NCBI GenBank assembly: GCA_038234235.1
Contig: JBBSUQ010000076.1
Span: 1 to 14,963 of the forward strand
Origin: JBBSUQ01 sp038234235
Lineage (GTDB): Bacteria > Bacteroidota > Bacteroidia > Flavobacteriales_D > Crocinitomicaceae
Length of the DNA stretch: 14,963 nucleotides
Reading direction: 5' to 3'
Both the position numbers and the translations under genes were made by a program. Each line of letters begins with the position of its first letter. Positions within the stretch are counted from its first letter, which is position 1. Below the pieces are notes generated by a model. That model was not told where the DNA came from and ran no database searches. It saw only the letters and a program-made list of their open reading frames with translations. This document shows positions 1-6,878 of this stretch, piece after piece.

Positions 1-68
1 ATCTTCATTTGCGCCATCATGGCTGTGGAAGTAAAGACTACTATAATTGCTAATACTAATTTTTTCAT
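1..68 (-). CDS. OmpH/Skp-family periplasmic chaperone, N-terminal part only
   Basis: The window edge cuts this gene after 22 codons. An ATG at 68-66 opens a frame that reads MKKLVLAIIVVFTSTAMMAQ and then continues off the left edge. This is a classic signal peptide: a lysine pair, a hydrophobic core and an AQ cleavage end. It lies 35 bases downstream of an OmpH-family gene on the same strand. In flavobacteria the bamA gene is usually followed by two ompH-like genes in tandem, so a second periplasmic Skp-type chaperone is the most likely identity. The mature domain is outside the window, so the family call rests on the signal peptide and gene order. Confidence 0.7.
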   Translation of the reverse strand, partial: MKKLVLAIIVVFTSTAMMAQMK

Positions 69-103
69 TTTTCTTTATTTGTTAACTTATTTAATTTTAA
101 ATT

Positions 104-619
104 TTATTTGACATTGATTCCCATCTCTCTCAGCACTTCATCGCTTATATTGCTTTTTTCATCGGCATAAACTAAATTGCTTTGGTTTGCCTTATCGAAT
201 ACAAAAATATAATTTCTTCTTGAAGCAACGGCAGCCATGGCATCATAAATTCTATCTTGAATTGGTTTTATTAACTCTTGACGTTTTTGAAAATAATCTC
301 CTTTAACTCCAAACCTCAACTTTTGCATTTCCATTGCTTCAGTTTCTAGTTTTTGAATATCTGCGGATCGTTTTTCTTTTTCTTCAGCAGGTAACAATAC
401 TTCTTCTCGGGCAAAATTTTCTTTTTTCATTTTCAGCACGTTGTAGCGGTCTTCTATTTCCTGCGTCCAACGTTCTGCCAATTTATCTAACTTTTCTTTA
501 GATTCTTTATATTCCGGAACGTTTTCTAAAATATAATCTGAATCTATGTATGCATACTTTTGACCAAAGGCAAACGCTGTGCCAAAAACTAAAACCAATA
601 CAGTAAATAATGCTTTCAT
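104..619 (-). CDS. OmpH/Skp-family periplasmic chaperone
   Basis: The product is 171 residues, a usual length for OmpH/Skp proteins, which are periplasmic holdases that carry unfolded outer-membrane proteins to the BAM complex. Residues 1-19 form a signal peptide ending AFAFGQ. The mature protein starts with a short strand (YAYIDSDYIL), followed by a long charged helical hairpin at about residues 35-130 that is rich in Lys and Glu, as in the Skp tentacles. The C-terminal part (NYIFVFDKANQSNLVYAD, about 136-153) matches the closing beta segment of the family. It sits 48 bases downstream of bamA and just upstream of another probable OmpH gene, so it is almost certainly cotranscribed with the machinery it serves. 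The start ATG at 619 is the only one that gives a signal peptide. Confidence 0.93.
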   Translation of the reverse strand: MKALFTVLVLVFGTAFAFGQKYAYIDSDYILENVPEYKESKEKLDKLAERWTQEIEDRYNVLKMKKENFAREEVLLPAEEKEKRSADIQKLETEAMEMQKLRFGVKGDYFQKRQELIKPIQDRIYDAMAAVASRRNYIFVFDKANQSNLVYADEKSNISDEVLREMGINVK

Positions 620-667
620 AATAAATTTTTTACGCGGAAAGAACGGCGAAATTACTAAAATTATTGT

Positions 668-3202
668 TTATAAATCTCCAAGATTGGCACCAATGGTAAA
701 AGTAAGCTTTGGAAAGTAGCCTTTTTCTTTAATACTTGCGTCACTGATTCTATTACCCGACCACGAATTCATATAATCATAACCCCAACCGTAATCAATG
801 CCCAGCATGCCAAACATAGGTAAGAAAACTCTTATACCAACTCCAGCACTTCGCATAACATTGAAAGGATTAAATTCTTTAATTGTAGGAAAAGTGTTAC
901 CAGCCTCTGCAAAACCAAGCACATAAAAAGTAGCTTGTGGGTTTAAAGATATAGGATAGCGCATTTCCAATGAATATTTTGTGATTAGAGGATCACCTCC
1001 AGTACTAGATATAGAATTATCGTTGTAACCACGTAACGCAATAATTTCTCTACCACCAACTTGGCCAACTCCAGATAAACCTGAACCACCTAAACTAAAT
1101 CGTCCAAAGGGAGATATTCCTTTTTCTTGAGTAAACACTCCTAAGAAACCGAAACCAACTTTCGTTGCCAAAACCAATTTTTTATCTCTTGTTAAAGGCA
1201 AATACCAAGTACCTGTTAATTTTAATTTGTAATACTCCAAATATTTGAATCGCTCTTGCTGCGTAAGTCCAGAATAATCATCACGATCATCTAATAATGA
1301 ATAAGGTAAAGTTGAAGTACCAGTAAATGTAATTGTTGAACCTTCTTGCGGATAAATTGGAGAACTTACACTTGAACGGCTCAATACATATTTCAAACTT
1401 ATATCATTTGCATAACCTTCGCTAAATCCAGGTATGATCGCATAATTATTAATATCATAATATTGATATGCTACTTCATAATAAGCAGAGAAATAATCAT
1501 CTGGGAATTTTTTTCTTCGTCCGAGACCTAATCCCATTCCTGTAATTTGCAATCCGTTATACAAGGTATTTTTTGGCGCGTAACCATTGCCAATTTGTGT
1601 ATGACTGAAATAATAAGTGAGTGAATTGGGTCTTTTACCTCCCAACCACGGCTCGGTGAAAGAGAAATTGTAACTCTGATAATTACGACCAGTTGCTTGT
1701 GCTCTAATTGATAATCTTTGACCGTCACCAGAAGGAAGTGGAGTCCAAGAACCTTTTTTGAATACGTTTTTAGTAGAAAAATTATTAAAAGTAAGACCTA
1801 AAGTACCGATGATACCTGCACTTTGTGTAAGTTGGTTTCTTCCGCTGTAACCACCTGAAAGTTCTATTTGGTCAGAAGATTTTTCTTCAACGATGTATTC
1901 AATATCAACCGTTCCATCTTGTGGGTTTGGAATAGGATTTACTTGGAAAGCTTGTTCATTGAAATAACCCAATTGAGCAAGCTCTCGCTGGGTACGAATA
2001 ATATCATTTCTATTAAACAAATCTCCAGGTTTGGTTCTAATTTCTCGGCGAATAACCTGCTCGTTTGTTTTGGTGTTTCCTTTTATGATAATTTTTCTAA
2101 CTCTGGCTTCCTTTCCTTCAATGATACGCATTTGATAATTAATCAAAGTATCGTTGATAGAAGTTTCTATAGGAATAATTTGAAAGAACAAGTAACCACG
2201 ATCCATATAAAGTGAAGATATATCTCTACCATCTTGACTCATGTAAACTCTAGTTTCTAGTAAAGCTTTATTATAAACATCACCTTTTTTAATACCGAGA
2301 ACGGTGTCTAAAAAGGTAGATGTGAATTTTGTGTTTCCAATCCATTCAATATCTCCAAAATAATATTTTTTACCTTCAGCAATCTCCTGAGTTATTTTGA
2401 GATTTTTTTCATCCATGAGATAAACAGTATCATATTCAATTATGGCGTCTCTTAAACCAATGGCGTTATATTTATCTATTTCTGCTTTTTTATCTTTCGC
2501 ATAAGCAGATTCTGTAAACTTTGATCTTTTAAAAACACGATAAAAAGCACGTTCTTTAGTATCTTTCATTGATCTTTTTAATTTACGATCACTTAGAGTT
2601 TCGTTGCCGTTTATTTCAATATCACCAATTTTAACCTTTTCACCTTTATCAATATTGATAACGAAAACCTCTGAATTATTCATGATTGTGTCTGTTTCTC
2701 TATTAATATTTACCTTAATAGAATAGAAACCTTTTTCACGGTAATAACCTTTAATCTTAGCTTCAGTTGCGAAAACAAGATTTTCTGTAATTGTTTTACC
2801 ACTGTATAAAGTAATTTCTTCTCTTAGTTTATCTGCATCGTGTTTTTTAACACCAACAAATTTAAATTTCGAAAGCTTTGGTCTTGGCGCAACAACAATC
2901 ACCAAATAAAGTATGTCATTAATAATTTTTTCAACCTGAATATCAATACTAGAAAAAATTTCTTCTTTGTAAAGATTGTGAATGGCGGTAGTTATTGCAT
3001 CACCGGGAACGGTTATCGTTTGTCCGGGACGCAAGCCAGCGATTAACTTTATTGCTTGATGGTCAAAATTATCTGCCCCTTCTACTCTGATTGGACCTAA
3101 TTCGTATGATTTCGGATTAAGATAATCTACATCTTGAGCATTTATTAAAAATGTAAAAGATCCAAAGATTAAGGTTAAAAGAATTATTAATTTAAATTTC
3201 AT
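668..3202 (-). CDS. bamA: BamA, outer-membrane protein assembly factor (Omp85 family)
   Basis: The product is 844 residues, slightly longer than E. coli BamA. It is the central, outer-membrane component of the BAM complex, which folds beta-barrel proteins into the outer membrane. A signal peptide occupies residues 1-22, ending LINAQ. Five POTRA domains can be followed at roughly 36-107, 109-187, 190-276, 282-364 and 366-440, several starting with the usual pattern of a short strand then xGN or xGV (for example IEINGN, IEWIGN, IIIKGN). From about residue 445 the sequence becomes alternating, aromatic and Gly-rich, as in the 16-strand barrel. LRGY near the end of the barrel corresponds to the conserved (V/I)RG(F/Y) lid-lock motif of loop 6. 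The protein ends in NLGDL rather than in the usual aromatic residue. The ATG overlaps the stop codon of uppS (ATGA at 3202-3199), indicating translational coupling. Confidence 0.97.
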   Translation of the reverse strand: MKFKLIILLTLIFGSFTFLINAQDVDYLNPKSYELGPIRVEGADNFDHQAIKLIAGLRPGQTITVPGDAITTAIHNLYKEEIFSSIDIQVEKIINDILYLVIVVAPRPKLSKFKFVGVKKHDADKLREEITLYSGKTITENLVFATEAKIKGYYREKGFYSIKVNINRETDTIMNNSEVFVINIDKGEKVKIGDIEINGNETLSDRKLKRSMKDTKERAFYRVFKRSKFTESAYAKDKKAEIDKYNAIGLRDAIIEYDTVYLMDEKNLKITQEIAEGKKYYFGDIEWIGNTKFTSTFLDTVLGIKKGDVYNKALLETRVYMSQDGRDISSLYMDRGYLFFQIIPIETSINDTLINYQMRIIEGKEARVRKIIIKGNTKTNEQVIRREIRTKPGDLFNRNDIIRTQRELAQLGYFNEQAFQVNPIPNPQDGTVDIEYIVEEKSSDQIELSGGYSGRNQLTQSAGIIGTLGLTFNNFSTKNVFKKGSWTPLPSGDGQRLSIRAQATGRNYQSYNFSFTEPWLGGKRPNSLTYYFSHTQIGNGYAPKNTLYNGLQITGMGLGLGRRKKFPDDYFSAYYEVAYQYYDINNYAIIPGFSEGYANDISLKYVLSRSSVSSPIYPQEGSTITFTGTSTLPYSLLDDRDDYSGLTQQERFKYLEYYKLKLTGTWYLPLTRDKKLVLATKVGFGFLGVFTQEKGISPFGRFSLGGSGLSGVGQVGGREIIALRGYNDNSISSTGGDPLITKYSLEMRYPISLNPQATFYVLGFAEAGNTFPTIKEFNPFNVMRSAGVGIRVFLPMFGMLGIDYGWGYDYMNSWSGNRISDASIKEKGYFPKLTFTIGANLGDL

Positions 3203-3948
3203 AAAATATTTGAGATTTGTTCGGACAATTTACCAAATCTTCTTTCTCGATTTTGATAATCCAACACTGCTTTATATAAATCTTCTTTTTTAAAATCAGG
3301 CCATAGTATTTCTGTGAAATACAATTCGGTATAAGCAATTTGCCAAAGTAAGAAATTACTGATTCTACATTCTCCACTAGTTCTTATTAACAATTCAGGG
3401 TCTGGAAAAGTTACAGTTTGCAAGTTTTTAGAGAAAATTTCTTCATTGATATCTTCAATTTTAAGATTCCCCTCTTTCACCTCCAATGCTATATTTTTCA
3501 CTGCACTTATTATTTCATTTTTCGCACCATAATTTAGCGCAAGAATAAGGTGAATATCTGTATTGTGAGCTGTGTTTTTTTCTGCAATTCGCAATTCTTT
3601 TTGGCAAGATTCTGGCAGACCTGCAATATCGCCGATACTTTGAAGTCGCACTCCGCCTTCGTTTAATTCTTTTACTTCCGCTGAAATGGTTCTAACTAAT
3701 AAATCCATTAAGCCATCTACTTCTTCCTTTGGTCGATTCCAATTTTCAGCAGAAAAAGCATAAAGTGTAAGGTACTTAATTCCTAATTCTTTAGCCCCTT
3801 TTAAAACTTCTCTAACAGATTCCACACCATAATTGTGGCCGTATAGTCGCATGTGACCTTGCTTCATAGCCCATCTGCCATTGCCATCCATTATAATGGC
3901 GACATGTACGGGAGTTTTAGCTAAATCTATTTCTGTTAGTAAATTCAT
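3199..3948 (-). CDS. uppS: Isoprenyl transferase (undecaprenyl diphosphate synthase)
   Basis: This cytosolic or membrane-associated enzyme condenses isopentenyl diphosphate units onto farnesyl diphosphate in cis, making the C55 lipid carrier for peptidoglycan and surface polysaccharides. The 249 residues contain the family signatures: IIMDGNGRWA (about 18-27, with catalytic Asp21), TLYAFSAENWNRP (61-73), LLIRTSGE (186-193), RISNFLLWQ (195-203) and ERRFG (235-239). The chosen start is the ATG at 3948, giving MNLLTEIDLA; an in-frame extension to 3984 would add 12 residues of untypical sequence. The ORF ends in an ATGA overlap with bamA. Immediately upstream is the atpC terminator, so uppS needs its own promoter. 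The only candidate seen is a weak TTGTTTTG at 3989-3982, one mismatch from TAnnTTTG. Confidence 0.96.
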   Translation of the reverse strand: MNLLTEIDLAKTPVHVAIIMDGNGRWAMKQGHMRLYGHNYGVESVREVLKGAKELGIKYLTLYAFSAENWNRPKEEVDGLMDLLVRTISAEVKELNEGGVRLQSIGDIAGLPESCQKELRIAEKNTAHNTDIHLILALNYGAKNEIISAVKNIALEVKEGNLKIEDINEEIFSKNLQTVTFPDPELLIRTSGECRISNFLLWQIAYTELYFTEILWPDFKKEDLYKAVLDYQNRERRFGKLSEQISNIL

Positions 3949-4050
3949 TTTAGTAGTTACTTTAAAGACAGTCCCAAAACGCAAAACAATGAGAGTTCGT
4001 ATAAAATGGCATAATTTCTATAAAATTTATTCTTTAAACCGAATTCTTAT

Positions 4051-4086
4051 AAAAAACAAAGAGGGAAATGGAAAACCACATCCCTC
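4051..4086 (-). terminator. Rho-independent terminator after atpDC
   Basis: Read on the minus strand, 4086-4061 folds as an 11-position stem (GAGGGATGTGG against CCATTTCCCTC, with one T-T mismatch and one G-T pair) closed by a TTTT loop. It is followed directly by TTTGTTTTTT at 4060-4051. It lies 22 bases after the atpC stop codon and separates the ATP synthase unit from uppS. Confidence 0.85.
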
Positions 4087-4108
4087 CTCTGAATATAATT
4101 TTTGCCAA

Positions 4109-4399
4109 TTATTCGGCAAGAACGATTATTTTATTGTTTTGCATTTCCATCACTCCGCCTTTAATATTTACGTAGATAATACGATTATTGGATTCTTCGA
4201 TAACAATATGATTTGAAGCATCTTCGTCTATATCCATTGCATTTATCAAATCAACTTTGATTCTGCCTTCTTTAAGTGCGGAAATTATTGGTGCGTGATT
4301 TTTTAATACTTGAAACAAACCATCCAATCCGGGGAACTGTACAGCTCTTGCTTCGCCTGAAAATATTTTCACTTCTGGAGTTATTATCTCAAGTTGCAT
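4109..4399 (-). CDS. atpC: F1Fo ATP synthase epsilon subunit, short form
   Basis: The epsilon subunit joins the F1 rotor to the c-ring and completes the central stalk of ATP synthase. This product is 96 residues and contains only the N-terminal beta-sandwich, with the family motif FPGLDGLFQVLKNHAPIISAL at about residues 22-42. The C-terminal two-helix domain, which makes typical epsilon subunits about 135 residues long and inhibits ATP hydrolysis, is absent. Short epsilon subunits are, as far as I know, usual in Bacteroidota, so I read this as a lineage trait rather than a truncation. It starts 23 bases after the atpD stop and is followed by a strong terminator, so atpD-atpC form a two-gene unit. 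The remaining atp genes are not in this window. Confidence 0.95.
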   Translation of the reverse strand: MQLEIITPEVKIFSGEARAVQFPGLDGLFQVLKNHAPIISALKEGRIKVDLINAMDIDEDASNHIVIEESNNRIIYVNIKGGVMEMQNNKIIVLAE

Positions 4400-4422
4400 A
4401 TTGCTTGTAATTATTCTTTAAA

Positions 4423-5931
4423 TTAAACGTTTGTTTCTGCCAACATTTTTTCACCAGCCTCAACAACATCTTGAATACCACCTTTTAAATTGAAAGCTGC
4501 TTCTGGATATTTATCATATTCACCATCTAGAATTGCATTAAAAGCCTTGATAGTATCTAAAATATCAACCAAAACACCTTTTAATCCTGTAAACTGTTCG
4601 GCAACATGGAAAGGTTGAGAAAGAAAACGTTGAACTCTTCTTGCACGGTGAACAATCATTTTATCTTCTTCTGATAATTCATCCATACCAAGAATAGCAA
4701 TAATATCTTGCAATTCTTTGTAACGTTGAAGTGTCATTTTCACTCTTTGAGCGCAATTATAATGCTCTTCACCAACGATATCTTTTGTCAAAATTCTAGA
4801 ACTTGATTCCAATGGATCAACCGCTGGATAAATACCAAGTTCAGCAATTTTTCTAGACAATACTGTAGTTGCATCTAAGTGGGCAAAAGTATTGGCCGGA
4901 GCTGGATCAGTAAGGTCATCTGCAGGTACATAAACTGCTTGTACAGATGTAATTGATCCATTTTTTGTTGAAGATATACGCTCTTGCATGGCACCCATTT
5001 CAGTTGCCAATGTTGGTTGGTAACCTACTGCAGAAGGCATACGACCTAAAAGTGCAGAAACTTCTGAACCGGCTTGCGTAAATCTAAATATATTGTCAAC
5101 GAAGAAAAGAATATCTTTTCCTTGTCCGTCGCCTTCACCATCTCTAAAATATTCAGCCATTGTAAGTCCAGAAAGTGCAACTCTTGCTCTTGCTCCTGGA
5201 GGCTCATTCATTTGACCGAAAACGAAAGTAGCTTTAGATTCTTTTAATTCATTCAAATCGATTTTAGACAAATCCCAACCTCCATTTTCCATGGAATGCA
5301 TAAATTCATCACCGTATTTTATAATACCAGATTCTAACATCTCACGAAGTAAATCATTACCTTCTCTTGTACGCTCACCAACGCCAGCAAAAACTGATAA
5401 ACCAGAATAAGCTTTGGCTATATTGTTGATTAGCTCTTGAATAAGTACTGTTTTACCAACACCTGCTCCACCAAAAAGACCAATCTTACCACCTTTTGCA
5501 TAAGGCTCAATAAGATCAATAACTTTTATACCAGTAAATAATATTTCAGTAGCCGTTGTTAAATCTTCAAATCTTGGAGCATTTCTGTGAATAGGTAATC
5601 CGTTAGAATTATCTATTTCGTTGATACCGTCAATTGTTTCACCAATAACATTAAACAAACGACCTTTAATTTGGTCACCTATTGGCATTTTGATAGCACT
5701 TCCAGTGCTTGTAACTTCCATACCTCTAGTGAATCCATCAGTTGAATCCATTGAAATTGTACGAACAGAATGCTCACCAACGTGAGATTGTACTTCCAAA
5801 ACCACTTTTGTACCATCTGGCTTTGTTACTTCTAAAGCATCGTAAATATTAGGCATGTTAGCACCTTTTTTGAAACTAACATCCACTACTGGACCAATTA
5901 CTTGAGAAACCTTACCTTTTGAATCTGACAT
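4423..5931 (-). CDS. atpD: F1Fo ATP synthase beta subunit
   Basis: This is the catalytic subunit of F1, which makes ATP from ADP and phosphate as the central stalk turns. From the ATG at 5931 the product is 502 residues. Walker A is GGAGVGKT at residues 154-161. The catalytic glutamate motif GERTREGND is at 185-193, with Glu186 as the general base. MNEPPGARAR is at 241-250, Walker B ILFFVDN at 274-280, and the regulatory DELSEED loop is present in the C-terminal domain. No key residue is missing. An in-frame extension upstream to 5976 is rejected, because its first bases lie inside the -7 promoter element at 5974-5981 and its sequence (MHPKIRVLKIKIG) is unlike any beta subunit; MSDSKGKVSQVIGPVVDV is the expected N-terminus. 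atpC follows 23 bases later. Confidence 0.98.
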   Translation of the reverse strand: MSDSKGKVSQVIGPVVDVSFKKGANMPNIYDALEVTKPDGTKVVLEVQSHVGEHSVRTISMDSTDGFTRGMEVTSTGSAIKMPIGDQIKGRLFNVIGETIDGINEIDNSNGLPIHRNAPRFEDLTTATEILFTGIKVIDLIEPYAKGGKIGLFGGAGVGKTVLIQELINNIAKAYSGLSVFAGVGERTREGNDLLREMLESGIIKYGDEFMHSMENGGWDLSKIDLNELKESKATFVFGQMNEPPGARARVALSGLTMAEYFRDGEGDGQGKDILFFVDNIFRFTQAGSEVSALLGRMPSAVGYQPTLATEMGAMQERISSTKNGSITSVQAVYVPADDLTDPAPANTFAHLDATTVLSRKIAELGIYPAVDPLESSSRILTKDIVGEEHYNCAQRVKMTLQRYKELQDIIAILGMDELSEEDKMIVHRARRVQRFLSQPFHVAEQFTGLKGVLVDILDTIKAFNAILDGEYDKYPEAAFNLKGGIQDVVEAGEKMLAETNV

Positions 5932-5973
5932 TTTAACGCCTATTTTTATTTTTAAAACTCTTATTTTCGGGTG

Positions 5974-5981
5974 CAAAGATA
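5974..5981 (-). promoter_or_regulatory. Bacteroidota-type -7 element of the atpDC promoter
   Basis: The minus strand reads TATCTTTG followed by CACCC, an exact match to the TAnnTTTG -7 consensus of Bacteroidota. Transcription would start around 5970 and leave a leader of about 40 bases before the atpD ATG. No good -33 TTG was found at the usual distance of about 19 bases upstream. Confidence 0.75.
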
Positions 5982-6179
5982 CAGTTTTTATTTTAAGATA
6001 AATAGGCAGAAACGAAAAATATCGAAGAAAAAAACAGGTTAAAATATCATTAAATATCTCCCTACTCGTAAAAAGTCATATCAATAAAATTTAAATTTAT
6101 TTTAATTTAGTAAAATTGCTACATTATTAAATTATTGATTTTCATAATTTTAAAACAGATAATTAAGCAATTTTAATAC

Positions 6180-6193
6180 GGATGTAAAGACAC
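6180..6193 (+). repeat. 14-base direct repeat, copy 1
   Basis: GGATGTAAAGACAC here is repeated exactly at 6441-6454, 261 bases (87 codons) apart and in frame. It encodes the GCKDT end of each PKD-like repeat. Copy 1 begins only three bases after the point where the reading frame of the remnant breaks off. Confidence 0.85.
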
Positions 6194-6440
6194 TGCGAAT
6201 TGGAATGGTATTCTGATTTCAGAGAAAAAACCAAGAGCTGATTTTACATGGGCTCCAAATGACATATATCAATTCAACACAACTGTACAATTGAACAATG
6301 CGAGTATTAATGCAGTAAGTTATTCTTGGAACATTGAAAATGGTTCACCTGCGAACAGTAATTTATCAAATCCTCAGATAATATTGCCTGATGGTGAAGT
6401 TGGATCGTACCAAGTACAATTGATTGCAACAAGTGATGCA

Positions 6441-6454
6441 GGATGTAAAGACAC
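6441..6454 (+). repeat. 14-base direct repeat, copy 2
   Basis: Exact copy of 6180-6193, in the same reading frame, marking the end of the one complete PKD-like repeat left in the remnant. Confidence 0.85.
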
Positions 6455-6780
6455 AATCGTAAAAGAAATACAAGTTTTACAAGAAGTTCTTATATATGCG
6501 CCAAATTCATTTACACCTCATGGCGATGAAGTTAATCAAAGCTGGAAGGTGGTACTGAATGGCATTGATGTTTATAATTTCAATTTGATGATTTTTGATA
6601 GATGGGGCGAAGTAATTTGGGAATCAAACGATCCTAAAATTGGTTGGGATGGTACTTATAAAGGAACTGTTGTGAAACAAGGAACTTACACTTGGGTACT
6701 TAAATATAAAATACCAAACAATGATCAAAAAAGAGAACACAAAGGAACAGTTAACGTGATAAGATAAAACAGCTAACTGA

Positions 6781-6826
6781 AAAACAAAAAACCGTTTCTA
6801 TTAATTTAGAAACGGTTTTTTGTTTT
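6781..6826. terminator. Bidirectional rho-independent terminator
   Basis: A perfect 20-base-pair inverted repeat (6781-6800 against 6807-6826) encloses a six-base loop, TTAATT. The core is ACCGTTTCTA/TAGAAACGGT, flanked by an A-run on one side and a T-run on the other, so both strands end in a U-rich tail. It sits 13 bases after the stop of the plus-strand remnant and 52 bases after the stop of the convergent minus-strand VWA gene, so it can serve both. Confidence 0.93.
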
Positions 6827-6878
6827 CTGCGAATTTATTAAAGCTGACCTCTTTAGAACTTCCTTTTTTTTTGCTAAT

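Larger units (their letters stand above)
6177..6767 (+). pseudogene. 5'-truncated remnant of a PKD-repeat surface protein with type B T9SS sorting domain
   Basis: An open frame of 196 codons begins right after a stop (TAA at 6174) and has no ATG before the sorting domain; only an internal TTG at 6291 could serve as a start. The first residues, GCKDT, are the usual end of one PKD-like repeat. A complete repeat follows, ending in a second GCKDT exactly 87 codons later. From about codon 104 comes a gliding motility-associated C-terminal domain: YAPNSFTP, then MIFDRWGEVIWES, GWDG, GTYTWVLKY and a closing GTVNVIR. This domain directs export and surface attachment by the type IX secretion system in flavobacteria. 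No signal peptide, start or promoter is visible, and the 240 bases upstream are AT-rich with stops in every frame. I infer a large adhesin whose 5' part was deleted. If TTG 6291 is used, the product would lack a signal peptide and could not be exported by this route. Confidence 0.8.

Noticed and set aside
1868..2215. 115-codon plus-strand open frame inside bamA
   Set aside because: Antisense shadow of a well-supported gene; the sequence has no family features and is rich in residues expected from the complement of AT-rich codons.
3949..3984. 12-codon N-terminal extension of uppS
   Set aside because: The extension MRFGTVFKVTTK is untypical of the family, and the ATG at 3948 gives the normal length of 249 residues.
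3982..3989. TTGTTTTG on the minus strand as a uppS promoter
   Set aside because: One mismatch to TAnnTTTG and no -33 element; too weak in AT-rich DNA to list as a feature.
5932..5976. 15-codon N-terminal extension of atpD
   Set aside because: Its first codon lies inside the -7 promoter element, and the conserved N-terminus begins at the ATG at 5931.
5990..6176. AT-rich stretch between atpD and the adhesin remnant, checked for small genes or an RNA
   Set aside because: Stops occur in all frames and no hairpin, repeat family or RNA signature was recognised.
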